From Nakamurella multipartita DSM 44233 (GTDB lineage Bacteria > Actinomycetota > Actinomycetes > Mycobacteriales > Nakamurellaceae): a stretch of DNA of 64,000 nucleotides. Numbering within the stretch: position 1 is the stretch's first letter; the number at the start of each line of letters is the position of its first letter. The notes under the pieces were generated by a model. That model was not told the DNA's origin. It ran no database searches and saw nothing but the letters and a program-made list of their open reading frames with translations. Where the stretch lies: assembly GCF_000024365.1 (NCBI RefSeq), contig NC_013235.1:4092001-4156000 (forward strand), in the 5' to 3' direction. A program made the translations under genes and the position numbers. Positions 18,163 through 26,997 of this stretch are shown in pieces.

Positions 18163-19646
18163 CGGGCCACCGCCTGACCATCGTCGTTGCCGTCGTTGCC
18201 GTCGTTGCCGTCGTTGCCGTCGTTGCCGTTGAGGTCGGCCAGGGCGTCGTCGATGCTGAGCTGCCCGGGCAGCTCACCTGGGTAGAGGGTGTGATAGTTG
18301 ATCTTCTGGTCGGCACTGATCTGTTGCTGGTGGTCCTGCGCGACCAGCGCCAGGTAGTCGATCCCCGTCCGCGGTGTCGTTGCCGGTTCAGGGGTCTCGG
18401 GTCTGGCCTTGGGATGGGTGTGCCGGGTGATCCGATGCGGCACCGCCGGCCCGTGGTCCCGGCCGTCGTAGCGGACCCGCAGGGTTTCCAGATCGAACGG
18501 GGAGAACACCAACTCGACTTTCCGACCGACCAGCCCCGCCTGAACCTGGTAGGTGTTGCCGTGCAGCGACACCGTCGCGGTCCTGGTGACCACGCGTTGT
18601 TCGGACCACAGGAACGCCTCGGTCAGATCCGCGGGGGTCGGCATCGCCGGAGACCGGCCGGCCCGCTGCCACCCGTCGGTCCAGCGTTGCAAGGGGCTCT
18701 GCCCGGTCTCGGAATGCACGTGGTGATAGGACGCCTCGACCCAGGCGGTGAACAACCCGTTGAGTTCCAGCAGGGCGCCGGCGGGGGTCATCCCGGTATC
18801 CCGGATCTGGTCGGCGGTGCTGTCATCGATCTCGACCAGGAACTGGTCGCGCACGCTGCGGAACCAGCGTTCGATCTTGCCCCGCCCCTGCGGCTGCCCC
18901 GGACGGCTGTGGACGAGCCGGATCCCGAGCACCGCGCAGGCCCGCAGCAGCCAGTTGTCGACGAACGCGGACCCGTTGTCGACGTAGACCGAGCCGGGGA
19001 CGCCGCGGCTGCCCAACGCGGGTTGCAGGGCCGCGGCCAGCCGGACGGTGTCCTCGGCGAACCCGAACCGATACCCCACGGCCACCCGGCTGTGGTCGTC
19101 CAGGAACGCGAACAAGTACGTTTTCCGGCCGGCGACCCTGGGCCCGTGCAGGGCGTCGCCGACCCACCGTTCGTTGCAATCGGCCGCTTCGAACCGGCCG
19201 AACACGGCCGGCCCGGCGCCGCCGGGCACCATCAGGTCCAGCCGGTGGAAATGCCGCAGCAGCGTCGTTTCCGACGGTGACCAGCCGGTCGAGGATCGCA
19301 GGATCCGGGCGACCTGGGCGACCGTGCGGGCCGGGTTCTCCCGTTTCAGACCGGCGGCCAGCTCGAACACGCCGGTGTCGATCCGGGTGCCGGGTTCCCG
19401 GGGCGACGGGCACAGACCTTCGAACCCGCCGGCCCGGTACCGGCGGATCCACCGGTCCAACGACTCCCGCGAGTATCGGACCCGGCCGCCGAACGGGCCG
19501 TCGTGTTCCCGGTCGGCGATCGCCCGAACGACCCGTCCGCGTTGCTTGGTCGACAGGCCCGGTTCCAGCGCCGGGCAGATCAACTGATATCGGAACAACG
19601 CGATCTGCTGCGCCCGTTCCCGCTGCTTGACCGTGTCCACACTCAT
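18159..19646 (-). CDS. DDE transposase of Mu/TniA-like type
   Basis: A 495-residue transposase. Helix-turn-helix blocks at the N-terminus (RESLDRWIRRYRAGGFEGL) are followed by an rve core with Asp in ERWVGDALHGP, Asp in VYVDNGSAFVDN and Glu in GKIERWFRSVRD, then a Mu-type C-terminal beta-barrel (SLHGNTYQV). I chose the ATG at 19646; the frame to 19700 adds an unlikely basic leader. The last 20 residues contain the Gly-Asn-Asp repeats. The ATPase gene overlaps by 4 bases. Confidence 0.88.
   Translation of the reverse strand: MSVDTVKQRERAQQIALFRYQLICPALEPGLSTKQRGRVVRAIADREHDGPFGGRVRYSRESLDRWIRRYRAGGFEGLCPSPREPGTRIDTGVFELAAGLKRENPARTVAQVARILRSSTGWSPSETTLLRHFHRLDLMVPGGAGPAVFGRFEAADCNERWVGDALHGPRVAGRKTYLFAFLDDHSRVAVGYRFGFAEDTVRLAAALQPALGSRGVPGSVYVDNGSAFVDNWLLRACAVLGIRLVHSRPGQPQGRGKIERWFRSVRDQFLVEIDDSTADQIRDTGMTPAGALLELNGLFTAWVEASYHHVHSETGQSPLQRWTDGWQRAGRSPAMPTPADLTEAFLWSEQRVVTRTATVSLHGNTYQVQAGLVGRKVELVFSPFDLETLRVRYDGRDHGPAVPHRITRHTHPKARPETPEPATTPRTGIDYLALVAQDHQQQISADQKINYHTLYPGELPGQLSIDDALADLNGNDGNDGNDGNDGNDDGQAVAR
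18184..18231. repeat. 9-bp tandem repeat encoding Gly-Asn-Asp
   Basis: About five copies of gttgccgtc in the C-terminal coding end of the DDE transposase, giving GND units. The copy number could vary without breaking the frame. Confidence 0.85.
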
Positions 19647-19757
19647 CAACCACACCCGTCCTCGTCGTCGCTTCACCGCCCGGCAGGTGTTGCCGGGCAA
19701 CGGCCTTCGCGACGATCCCGGACCAACACCGGTGACGTCAGGGGCAACTCGTGTTGA

Positions 19758-20351
19758 TCAACACGGTGTCGAGAGCCGGGGCCAACCCGGGGACAGGAGC
19801 CGGCCGCCCGAGGACGCACAGGCGACCTGTCCGGCCGTCACCGTGCCGACCAAACCGGCCGACCCGAACCGGGACGCGATCGCCACCCAGGCCGCGGCGA
19901 CCGCGGCCACCACGTCCCGCCAGGCGTCGCCAGTCGCGTCCGGGGCCGGCTGGTCCACCCCGGCCCGCCGGGCAGCGACGGTGAAGTGCACCCGCACCGG
20001 CTCCAACCGGGTGCTCATCCGTCGCAACCAGCCCCGGACCGTCGGCGCCGGCGCCCCGACCAGGACGGCGACCGCCCGGTGCCCGTGGCCGGCCGACCGG
20101 GCGACCAGCGCCGCCCAGATCACCGCGGCCGCGTCGGCCCGCCGCAGCAGCACCGTGACCGGCAGCAGCACGTGCGTGATCAGGCACGACGAACACCTGG
20201 CTCGGCGGGGCCGCAGTAACCCGACGCCTCGGACGTCACGCCGGCGAGCCCACCCCCAAGGGGCCAGCACACCTGGGCAGACCGGGCACGGCACGCCGCC
20301 GCCCGTCAGCCGGGACTCGACCAGATCCTGATTCGCCTCTACCGTGACCAA
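19758..20351 (-). CDS. DUF6431-like zinc-finger/HTH protein of the transposon
   Basis: A 197-residue protein. The N-terminus has Cys pairs (VPCPVCPG and RARCSSCLITH) that suggest a zinc ribbon, and the middle is helix-turn-helix-like (HRAVAVLVGAPAPTVRGWLRR). The conserved LLPVTVLLRRADAA block and the RLLSP ending match a family found beside transposases of this type in actinobacteria. I chose the TTG at 20351 because GGAGG lies 7 bases upstream; the frame extends to 20429 through a hairpin. It is the first gene of the transposition operon. Confidence 0.7.
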   Translation of the reverse strand: MVTVEANQDLVESRLTGGGVPCPVCPGVLAPWGWARRRDVRGVGLLRPRRARCSSCLITHVLLPVTVLLRRADAAAVIWAALVARSAGHGHRAVAVLVGAPAPTVRGWLRRMSTRLEPVRVHFTVAARRAGVDQPAPDATGDAWRDVVAAVAAAWVAIASRFGSAGLVGTVTAGQVACASSGGRLLSPGWPRLSTPC

Positions 20352-20376
20352 CGGGTGCCTCCGTGCATCCGAGCAC

Positions 20377-20420
20377 GGCCCTCCCGCACAGGTCTTCCCG
20401 GACACGTCGGCGGGAGGGCC
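20377..20420. other. Hairpin just upstream of the DUF6431-like gene
   Basis: An 11-base stem, ggccctcccgc paired with gcgggagggcc, with a 22-base loop. Position and form would suit either the end of the element (a block to outside transcription) or a leader structure. Confidence 0.45.
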
Positions 20421-20487
20421 GTTGTCCATTTCCGATGCTGGTCACACTGACGGTGACGACGACCGGACTCAACCCGCCAGCACACCC

Positions 20488-21940
20488 AGTTGAGTCCACC
20501 AGAGTGGTGTACGACCACTGATCGACCTTGACCCCCTGACCAGGCAGGTCGGGGCGTGTCGGTCCCGGGACGAGGACGGCCACCGCGTGAGGCTTCGAAG
20601 GACCTCTCACAGTCTGCCGAAGGAGACATCACGCGATGACCACTGCGCAGCCTAACGACCCCACGACCATGGTCGGCGACATGCTCGCGTCGGCGAGCCC
20701 GGACCTGCTCCGCTCGATGCTGTCCACGTTCATTCAGACGCTGATGGGCGCCGAGGCCGACGCCCTGTGCGGCGCCGGCTACGGAGAACGCAGCCCGGAC
20801 CGGGTGAACTCCCGCAACGGGTACCGGCACCGGGACTTCGACACCCGGGTCGGCACCCTGGACGTCGCGGTGCCGAAACTGCGGTCCGGGTCGTACTTCC
20901 CGGACTGGCTGCTGGAACGGCGGACCCGCGCCGAACGCGCCCTGGTCTCCGTCGTCGCGACCTCGTACCTGCTCGGGGTCTCGACCCGGCGGGTGGAGAA
21001 GCTGGTCCAGGCGCTGGGCGTGACGTCGCTGTCCAAGTCGCAGGTGTCGGTGATGGCCCGCGACCTGGACGAGCAGGTCGAGGCGTTCCGCACCCGGCCG
21101 CTGGACCAGGGCCCGTACACGTTCCTCGCGGCCGACGCGCTGGTCCTGGAAGGTCCGCGAGGGCGGCCGGGTCGTGCAGGTCCACGCCCTGCTCGCGACC
21201 GGGGTCAACGGTGACGGGCATCGCGAGATCCTGGGCCTGGACGTGACCAGCCGCGAGGACGGCGCCGGCTGGTTGGCGTTCCTGCGTGGCCTGGTCGCCC
21301 GGCGCTTGTCCGGGGTCCGGCTGGTCACCAGCGACGCGCACAGCGGCCTGGTCGCCGCGATCGGCGCGACCCTGCCGGGTGCCTCGTGGCAGCGATGCCG
21401 CACGCATTACGCGGTGAACCTGATGTCGATCACCCCGAAGAGCAGCTGGCCGTGGGTGCGGACCATGCTGCACTCGATCTACGACCAGGTCGACGCGAAA
21501 GCCGTGGCTGCCCAGTTCGACCGGGTGATCGACACGCTCGCCGAGAAGCTGCCCGCGGTCGCCGATCACCTCGACCAGGCCCGGGCCGACCTGCTCGCGT
21601 TCACCCCGTTCCCGAAGGAGATCTGGCGGCAGATCTGGTCCAACAATCCTCAGGAACGGCTCAACAAAGAGATCCGCCGCCGGACCGACGTCGTCGGGAT
21701 CTTCCCCGACCGGGGCGCTCTGATCCGCCTCGTCGGCGCCGTCCTGGCCGAACAGCACGACGAATGGACCGAGGGCCGCCGCTACCTTGGCATCGACGTC
21801 CTGGCCCGCTCCCAGACCGCCAACGGACCCGACGCGAAGGAGGACACCAGCACCACGCCCGCGATCACCACCGCCGCCTGACCAACGAAGATCACCGGCG
21901 GCCGGACCTCGTCACGTACACCACTCAGCTGGGCTTGACC
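20488..21940. mobile_element. IS256-type element C
   Basis: The ends read gttgagtccaccagagtggt at the left and, on the reverse strand, ggtcaagcccagctgagtgg at the right, both continuing tgtacg. They surround a single transposase gene. These repeats differ from those of elements A and B, so this is a separate lineage. The transposase has a frameshift, so the copy is probably dead unless the shift is an artefact. Confidence 0.8.
20636..21881 (+). pseudogene. IS256-family transposase of element C, frameshifted
   Basis: The frame from the ATG at 20636 (GAAGGAGAC upstream) gives a normal Mutator-type N-terminus up to AADALVLEG, then loses the family pattern. The family pattern resumes in another frame (GGRVVQVHALLATGVNGDG) and runs to 21881, with WSNNPQERLNKEIRRRTDVV near the end. 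One extra g in the run at 21148-21149 accounts for the change; without it the sequence would read LVLKVREGGRVV. It may be a mutation or an assembly error. Confidence 0.85.
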
Positions 21941-22057
21941 GATCGGCGCCAACGCCCGACGCATCGACTGACCCGCGAGCACTCCCTGGAAAAACAGCAC
22001 CTTGTCCGGCCAGTCATACACCCGCTTGCGCGGACCACTCATCGATTCTGAAGACAA
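21941..22057 (-). pseudogene. N-terminal fragment of an IS-encoded protein (possibly IS30-like)
   Basis: The minus strand from an ATG at 22057 or 22042 reads MSGPRKRVYDWPDKVLFFQG and on to RRALAPIG, then enters the end of element C. The basic start and helix pattern recall the DNA-binding head of IS30-type transposases, but the match is weak. A short inverted repeat (gcaacac with gtgttgc) lies just outside, near 22069-22096, and may be the end of the lost element. Confidence 0.35.
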
Positions 22058-22162
22058 CGCAACACTCCTCGATCAGAGCGTGTTGCATCGACCATATGAG
22101 TCCGCCGCAGCCAGAACGGCCCTCTTCCCATGATCAACAGTCCGCGGGGGCCCGGCCGCCGT

Positions 22163-22193
22163 ACCCCCGCCCGGGGTGCCCGGGGGCGGGGGT
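22163..22193 (-). terminator. Intrinsic terminator after the ASCH gene
   Basis: A 10-base perfect stem, acccccgccc with gggcgggggt, that begins about 15 bases beyond the stop of the ASCH gene on the minus strand. There is no T-run, as is common in actinobacteria. Confidence 0.65.
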
Positions 22194-22207
22194 CGGGCAG
22201 GCGGGGC

Positions 22208-22792
22208 TCAGCCCGCGGGCGGTTCGGCGTCCAGGAACGCCCGGCCCCGCGGGGACAGCTCGTACCCCACCGGCAGGCTATGGGTCAGGCCGAGCTCCTT
22301 GAGCTTGCGGACATCGAGCTTGAACGGCTTGGTCTCCCGGCCCAGCGAGGCGGCCAGGTCGGGCGCGCGGACCGCCGGGTTGGCCTCGATCAGCCGCAGG
22401 ATCGTCCGGGTCCAGGGACCGGTGCGCCGGCCGCGGTCCATCCGGTCCAGGGTCGCGGCGATCTGCGCGATCTCGGCCGCCGAGGGCAGCTCCGCGCGCA
22501 GGGCGACCCGCTCGTCGGGCCCGTCGTAGGCGACGCCGATCCGGTACAGCTGCGCACCCCGGCCGCGGGCGTTGGCCGCGCGCAGGGCGGCCAACGAGGC
22601 CATCCCGGCGCCGCGGGCGTCCGCTTCGGTCAGCGAGTCGTCGGTGACCCGGTCCACCGAGGTGAACCGGACCACGCCGGCCCCGGTCCGCTGGGTGCCG
22701 CCGACCCGCACCCGCGGTGCGTCCCAGCGGCGGAACACCGCGGTCACCGAGCCGTCCTGGATCCCCTGCGCCACGGCCAGCGTCAGCAACAC
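22208..22792 (-). CDS. ASCH-domain protein with C-terminal winged helix
   Basis: A 194-residue protein. Residues 1-100 form an ASCH (PUA-like) fold: LAVAQGIQDGSVTAVFRRWD at the start, then RVGGTQRTGAGVVRFTSVDRV. Residues about 115-190 look like a winged helix that may read DNA or RNA (LRLIEANPAVRAPDLAASLG). ASCH proteins are thought to bind RNA or modified nucleotides. The GTG start lies 7 bases after the histidine kinase stop, making it the last gene of that operon. The exact role is unknown. Confidence 0.82.
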   Translation of the reverse strand: MLLTLAVAQGIQDGSVTAVFRRWDAPRVRVGGTQRTGAGVVRFTSVDRVTDDSLTEADARGAGMASLAALRAANARGRGAQLYRIGVAYDGPDERVALRAELPSAAEIAQIAATLDRMDRGRRTGPWTRTILRLIEANPAVRAPDLAASLGRETKPFKLDVRKLKELGLTHSLPVGYELSPRGRAFLDAEPPAG

Positions 22793-22798
22793 CGTCGC

Positions 22799-24016
22799 TC
22801 ACCTCTCCGATCGGTCGGGACGGCCCGTGCCGTCGTCGAAGGGCAGCCGGACGGTCACCCGCAAACCGCCGTCCGGGACCGGTGCGGCCACCACCGACCC
22901 GTGGTGGGCGGCGACCACGGCCCGCACGATCGACAGGCCCAGGCCGGTCCCCCGCTGCCCGGTTCGGGGCCGCCGCCCCTGCCGGAACGGCTCGAACAGC
23001 TCGCCGACGGTGCGCTCGTCGATCACCGGCCCGCAGGAGGCGACCTCCAGCACCGACTCGCCGCCGTCGCGCTCGGTCCGCACGGTGATCCACCCGCCGG
23101 CCACGTTGTGCCGCACCGCGTTCTCCACCAGGTTGCCGATCAGCCGGCCGAGCAGCGCCGGGTCACCGGAGACCGGCGCCGGGGCCGCCTGCACCGAGAC
23201 CGACAGGCCCCGTTCGGCGATCGCCGACTCGTTGGCCTGCAGGGTCGGCGCGATCAGATCGGCGAAGTCGACCACCTGCAGCACCGAGACCCCCCGCGCC
23301 TGGGTCCGGGCCAGCACCAGCAACGAGGTGAGCAGCCGGTTGGCCCCGTCGGTGGCCTCCAGCACCACCGCCCCCATCTCGCGCAGGTCCGCGGCGCTGG
23401 CCTCAGGGTCGGCCAGGGTCACCTCGACCTCGGTGCGGATCACCGACAGCGGGGTGCGCAGCTCGTGCGAGGCGTTGGCGACGAACCGGCGCTCGGCGTC
23501 GAACGCGGCCTGCAGCCGGTCCAGCATCTCGTCGAAGGTGTCGGCCAGGTCGGCGACCTCGTCCCGCGGCCCGGACAGCCGGATCCGCCGGTCCAGCGAC
23601 GACTCGGACAGCACCCGGGCGGTGCGGGTCAGGGTGAACAGCGGGCGCAGCGTCCGCCCGATCAGCAGCCAGGACAGCAGCGCGCCGGCCAGCACCTGGA
23701 TCGGGAACGCGATCAGGCCGACCACCAGCACCGTCTGCCGCCCCTGCCCGGCGATCTCGGCGGCGGCCGTCGAGGCGTCCATCAGCTGGTCGCCGACCTG
23801 CACCAGGGTCCCCGGCGGGAACTGCGGCAGCGCCGCCACCACCCGCCCGACCAGCAGGTAGGACAGGGCCAGCAGGAGCGCGCCGAACAGGGCCAGCAAC
23901 GCGGTGGACAGCAGGGTCAGCCGCAGCCGCAGGCTCTGCCGTTGGTCGATCGGGCCGCGGCGGCGCGTCGAGCGAGCCGGCCCCTCGGGACCGGCGGCGG
24001 GAGGGGCGGCGCTCAC
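22799..24016 (-). CDS. Two-component sensor histidine kinase
   Basis: A 405-residue membrane kinase. The first transmembrane helix is LSTALLALFGALLLALSYLL; a short outer loop of about 35 residues follows, then a second helix (VGLIAFPIQVLAGALLSWLL) and a HAMP segment (GRTLRPLFTLTRTARV). The phospho-acceptor His is in ASHELRTPLSVI, the N-box in RLIGNLVENAVRHN and the G-box in GTGLGLSIVRAV. The small outer loop suggests that it senses membrane or periplasmic cues. The GTG start comes 8 bases after the response regulator stop. Confidence 0.93.
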   Translation of the reverse strand: MSAAPPAAGPEGPARSTRRRGPIDQRQSLRLRLTLLSTALLALFGALLLALSYLLVGRVVAALPQFPPGTLVQVGDQLMDASTAAAEIAGQGRQTVLVVGLIAFPIQVLAGALLSWLLIGRTLRPLFTLTRTARVLSESSLDRRIRLSGPRDEVADLADTFDEMLDRLQAAFDAERRFVANASHELRTPLSVIRTEVEVTLADPEASAADLREMGAVVLEATDGANRLLTSLLVLARTQARGVSVLQVVDFADLIAPTLQANESAIAERGLSVSVQAAPAPVSGDPALLGRLIGNLVENAVRHNVAGGWITVRTERDGGESVLEVASCGPVIDERTVGELFEPFRQGRRPRTGQRGTGLGLSIVRAVVAAHHGSVVAAPVPDGGLRVTVRLPFDDGTGRPDRSER

Positions 24017-24024
24017 GGCATCAG

Positions 24025-24687
24025 TCAGTCGATGGCCACGCGGTAGCCGGAACCGACCACCGTGTCGATGATTCCGGGATCACCGAGCTTGCGGCGCAGG
24101 GTCATCATGGTCACCCGCACGGTGGTGGTGAACGGGTCGGCGTTCTCGTCCCACACCCGCTCCAGCAGCTCCTCGCTGGAGACCACCGAACCCCCGGCCG
24201 CCAGCAGCACCTCGAGTACGCCGAACTCCTTGCGGGTCAGTTCCAGCGCCCGGCCGGACCGGGTGACCGTGCGCTTGGCCGGGTCGAGTTCGAGGTCGCC
24301 GGCCCGCAGCACCGGCTTGACCGCCGGTGACGAGCGGCGGCCCAGCGCCCGGATCCGGGCCACCAGCTCGGGAAAGGCGAACGGCTTGGTCAGGTAGTCG
24401 TCGGCGCCCAGGGACAGGCCATCCACCCGGTCCTCCACGCCGGCCGACGCGGTCAGCATCAGCACCCGGGTCGTGTCGGAGGCCGACACGATCTCGGTCA
24501 GCACGTCGTCACCGTGCATCTCCGGCAGATCCCGGTCCAGCACCACCACGTCGTAGCGCGTGGTCATCGCCTTCTGATGCCCCTCGACCCCGTCGTAGGC
24601 GACATCGACGGCCATGCCCTCGGCCCGCAGGCCGCGGGCGATCGCGTCCGCCAGCCGTTGGGCGTCCTCGACGACCAGGACCCGCAT
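24025..24687 (-). CDS. OmpR/PhoB-family response regulator
   Basis: A 220-residue regulator. The receiver has the acidic pair in VVEDAQRL, the phosphorylated Asp in VVVLDRDLPEMHGDD (residue 51), Thr in LMLTASAG and Lys in YLTKPFAFPELVAR. The C-terminal winged helix ends ...VRVTMMTLRRKLGDPGIIDTV, split here for length, and closes with VVGSGYRVAID. It precedes its kinase in one operon. The start ATG at 24687 has AAGGGGAGAG upstream, and dxs ends only 43 bases before it. Confidence 0.94.
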   Translation of the reverse strand: MRVLVVEDAQRLADAIARGLRAEGMAVDVAYDGVEGHQKAMTTRYDVVVLDRDLPEMHGDDVLTEIVSASDTTRVLMLTASAGVEDRVDGLSLGADDYLTKPFAFPELVARIRALGRRSSPAVKPVLRAGDLELDPAKRTVTRSGRALELTRKEFGVLEVLLAAGGSVVSSEELLERVWDENADPFTTTVRVTMMTLRRKLGDPGIIDTVVGSGYRVAID

Positions 24688-24730
24688 GCTCTCCCCTTGT
24701 TGATGTGCCCGTGCTCAGGTGCCGGAAGCC

Positions 24731-26734
24731 CTACCGCTCGATCGACTCGGGCCCGCTGCCGGAGACGACCGGGCCGGAGACGTCCATCGCCCGCCGGGCG
24801 ATGAGTTCGGTGATGCCGCGGGCCACCGCCTGACCGGTCAGGCCCAGGTCGACCAGCAGTTCGCCCCGGGACGCGGACTCCAGGAACTGCTGCGGCAACG
24901 CCAGGACGTGCACCGGGACGTCGGTGTCGGCCAACCGGTCGGTGACCGCGGCGCCCACCCCACCGGAGCGGCCCCCGTCCTCCACCGTGACCACCAGGCG
25001 GTGCTGCGCGGCCAGCGCGTCGATCTCGGCCGGGACCGGCAGCGCCCAGCGGGGGTCGACGACGGTCACGCCGATGCCCTGGGCGGCCAGCAGCCGGGCC
25101 GCCTCCACGGCCATCGCGGCGAACGCACCCACAGCCACCAGCAACACGTCCCGGTCCTGCCGGCCGACCGGCTCGACCAGGATGTCCACCCCGCCGACGG
25201 ACGACCCACCGGCCGGCTGTTCGGCGGCCACGAATCGTCGCACCGCGGGGATGGTGGCCGGCACCGCGCCCTTGGGGAACCGCAGGACGGTCGGCCCGTC
25301 GGTGACCGCCAGCGCCTCGTGCAGCTCCTCGGCCAGGGTCGCCGCGTCCCGGGGGGCGGCCATCCGCAGCCCGGGCACGATCGCGGCCAGCGACATGTCC
25401 CACATGCCGTGATGGCTGGGCCCGTCCTCGCCGGTCACCCCGGCCCGGTCGAGCACCACGGTGACCCCGAGCCGGTGCAACGCGCAGTCCATCAGCAGCT
25501 GGTCGAACGCCCGGTTCAGGAATGTCGAGTACACCGCGACCACCGGGTGCATGCCGCCCATGGCCAGGCCGGCCGCCGAGGTCAGCGCGTGCTGCTCGGC
25601 GATGCCGACGTCGAACATGCGGTCCGGGAAGGCGGTGCCGAAGGAGGTCAGCCCGGTCGGCCCGCTCATGGCCGCGGTGATGGCGACCACGTCCGGCCGC
25701 TCGGCCCCGGCCACGACCATCTCCCGGCCGAACACGTGGGTCCAGGTGGTGGTGGTCGCGGCGACGGGCTTGCCGGTCGCCGGGTCGAACGCCGGCGGCG
25801 AGTGCATCTGCTCGGCCTCGTCGGTCTCCGCCGGGTGATAGCCCAGACCCTTGCGGGTGACGCAGTGCACGACCACCGGGCCGCGGAACGAGCGAGCCCC
25901 GCTCAGCGCCTGGACCAGCGCCTCGACGTCGTGCCCGTCGACCGGACCGACGTACTTCAGGCCCAGGTCGGCGAACATCGTCTGGGGCACGAACCAGTCC
26001 TTGACCGCGGACTTGGCCGCGTGCAGCGCGGCGTACAACGGTCCGCCGACGACCGGGGTGCGGGGCAGGGTGTGCTTGACCCGGCCGAGCATCCGCTCGT
26101 AGCCCGGGCGCAGCCGCAGCGCCGCCATCCGCTGCGCCATCCCGCCGGTGGTGGGCGCGTAGGAGCGGCCGTTGTCGTTGAGCACGATGACCACCGGGCG
26201 ATCGGCCCCGGCGATGTTGTTCAGCGCCTCCCAGGCCATCCCCCCGGTCAGGGCGCCGTCGCCGATCACCGCGACGACGGTGCGGTCGCTCTCCCCGCGC
26301 AGGGCGATCGCCTTGGCCAGCCCGTCGGCGTAGGACAGCGAGGTCGACGCGTGCGAGTTCTCGATCCAGTCGTGCTCGGACTCGGCCCGGCTCGGGTACC
26401 CGGACAGGCCGCCCCGGGTCCGCAGGGTGTCGAACTGCCCGCCTCGGCCGGTGAGGATCTTGTGCACGTAGGCCTGGTGACCGGTGTCGAACAGCACCGG
26501 GTCGCGGGGCGAGTCGAAGACCAGGTGCAGCGCGATGGTCAGCTCGACGATGCCCAGGTTCGGCCCGAGGTGCCCGCCTCGCTTGGACGTCTGCTCGACC
26601 AGCAGGTCGCGGATGCCGGCCGCCAACTCGGTCAGCTGCGACGGCGAGAGCTCCCGGAGCCGAGCCGGCGACATGTCCCGCAATCCGTCCGGCACCTGCC
26701 CGTCCGGTGTGCCGGGGCGACCCTGCTGTGTCAC
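24731..26734 (-). CDS. dxs: 1-deoxy-D-xylulose-5-phosphate synthase
   Basis: A 667-residue thiamine-diphosphate enzyme that joins pyruvate and glyceraldehyde-3-phosphate, the first step of the MEP isoprenoid pathway. Motifs: [13 protein letters not shown], the ThDP site [16 protein letters not shown], the pyrimidine-binding [15 protein letters not shown] and [16 protein letters not shown] chose the GTG at 26734 (AGGGAGG, 6 bases upstream); the frame runs to 27013, but that extension consists largely of 12-base repeats and is unlike DXS. The two-component genes follow on the same strand. Confidence 0.95.
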   Translation of the reverse strand: MTQQGRPGTPDGQVPDGLRDMSPARLRELSPSQLTELAAGIRDLLVEQTSKRGGHLGPNLGIVELTIALHLVFDSPRDPVLFDTGHQAYVHKILTGRGGQFDTLRTRGGLSGYPSRAESEHDWIENSHASTSLSYADGLAKAIALRGESDRTVVAVIGDGALTGGMAWEALNNIAGADRPVVIVLNDNGRSYAPTTGGMAQRMAALRLRPGYERMLGRVKHTLPRTPVVGGPLYAALHAAKSAVKDWFVPQTMFADLGLKYVGPVDGHDVEALVQALSGARSFRGPVVVHCVTRKGLGYHPAETDEAEQMHSPPAFDPATGKPVAATTTTWTHVFGREMVVAGAERPDVVAITAAMSGPTGLTSFGTAFPDRMFDVGIAEQHALTSAAGLAMGGMHPVVAVYSTFLNRAFDQLLMDCALHRLGVTVVLDRAGVTGEDGPSHHGMWDMSLAAIVPGLRMAAPRDAATLAEELHEALAVTDGPTVLRFPKGAVPATIPAVRRFVAAEQPAGGSSVGGVDILVEPVGRQDRDVLLVAVGAFAAMAVEAARLLAAQGIGVTVVDPRWALPVPAEIDALAAQHRLVVTVEDGGRSGGVGAAVTDRLADTDVPVHVLALPQQFLESASRGELLVDLGLTGQAVARGITELIARRAMDVSGPVVSGSGPESIER

Positions 26735-26744
26735 CAACGCCTCC

Positions 26745-26804
26745 CTGACTCCGGACCTGACTCCGGACCTGACTCCGGACCTGATTCCGGACCTGATTCC
26801 CGGG
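26745..26804. repeat. 12-bp tandem repeat upstream of dxs
   Basis: Three copies of ctgactccggac, one ctgattccggac and a fifth diverged copy, in direct order. The array starts about 10 bases upstream of the dxs start codon and overlaps its ribosome site region, so copy number could change the leader length. Confidence 0.9.
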
Positions 26805-26985
26805 CCTGCTTTCCGGGCCGACCGGCTGGCCACCCGAATCTCCTGACCGTACCGCCAGCGTCCCGGGTGGGACGACGGACGGCACGTGTGACAGACGCGC
26901 GAGTCGGGGGTGGCGTTGGGCCGAGCGGGGCTGCTCGCCCGAACGGGGTGAGGCGGCCGGACCAGCCGTGACGGCCGGCGGGCGG

Positions 26986-26991
26986 TAAATT
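26986..26991 (+). promoter_or_regulatory. Candidate -10 hexamer of leaderless gdpD transcript
   Basis: TAAATT lies exactly 6 bases before the GTG at 26998 and no ribosome site is present, so transcription may begin at the start codon. Confidence 0.45.
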
Positions 26992-26997
26992 CCGGCC

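Larger units (their letters stand above)
10431..20487. mobile_element. DDE transposase / AAA ATPase / DUF6431 element, interrupted by an IS21-type element
   Basis: Three minus-strand genes form a unit: a DUF6431-like zinc-finger/HTH protein, a DDE transposase and an ExeA/TniB-like ATPase. The IS21-type element at 10749-17403 sits in the last gene. Exact ends were not found; the left end should lie between 10431 and 10687 and the right end between 20352 and 20487. The left side holds two copies of tacgccggtcaga (near 10517 and 10540) that could be transposase-binding sites. The outline is therefore approximate. Confidence 0.5.

Noticed and set aside
18184-18231. Possible CRISPR-like array
   Set aside because: The unit is 9 bases, contiguous and in frame with the transposase; there are no spacers.
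19751-19764. Perfect palindrome gtgttgatcaacac as an operator
   Set aside because: It overlaps the last codons of the DUF6431-like gene and has no clear promoter nearby; it may matter only as part of the transposon.
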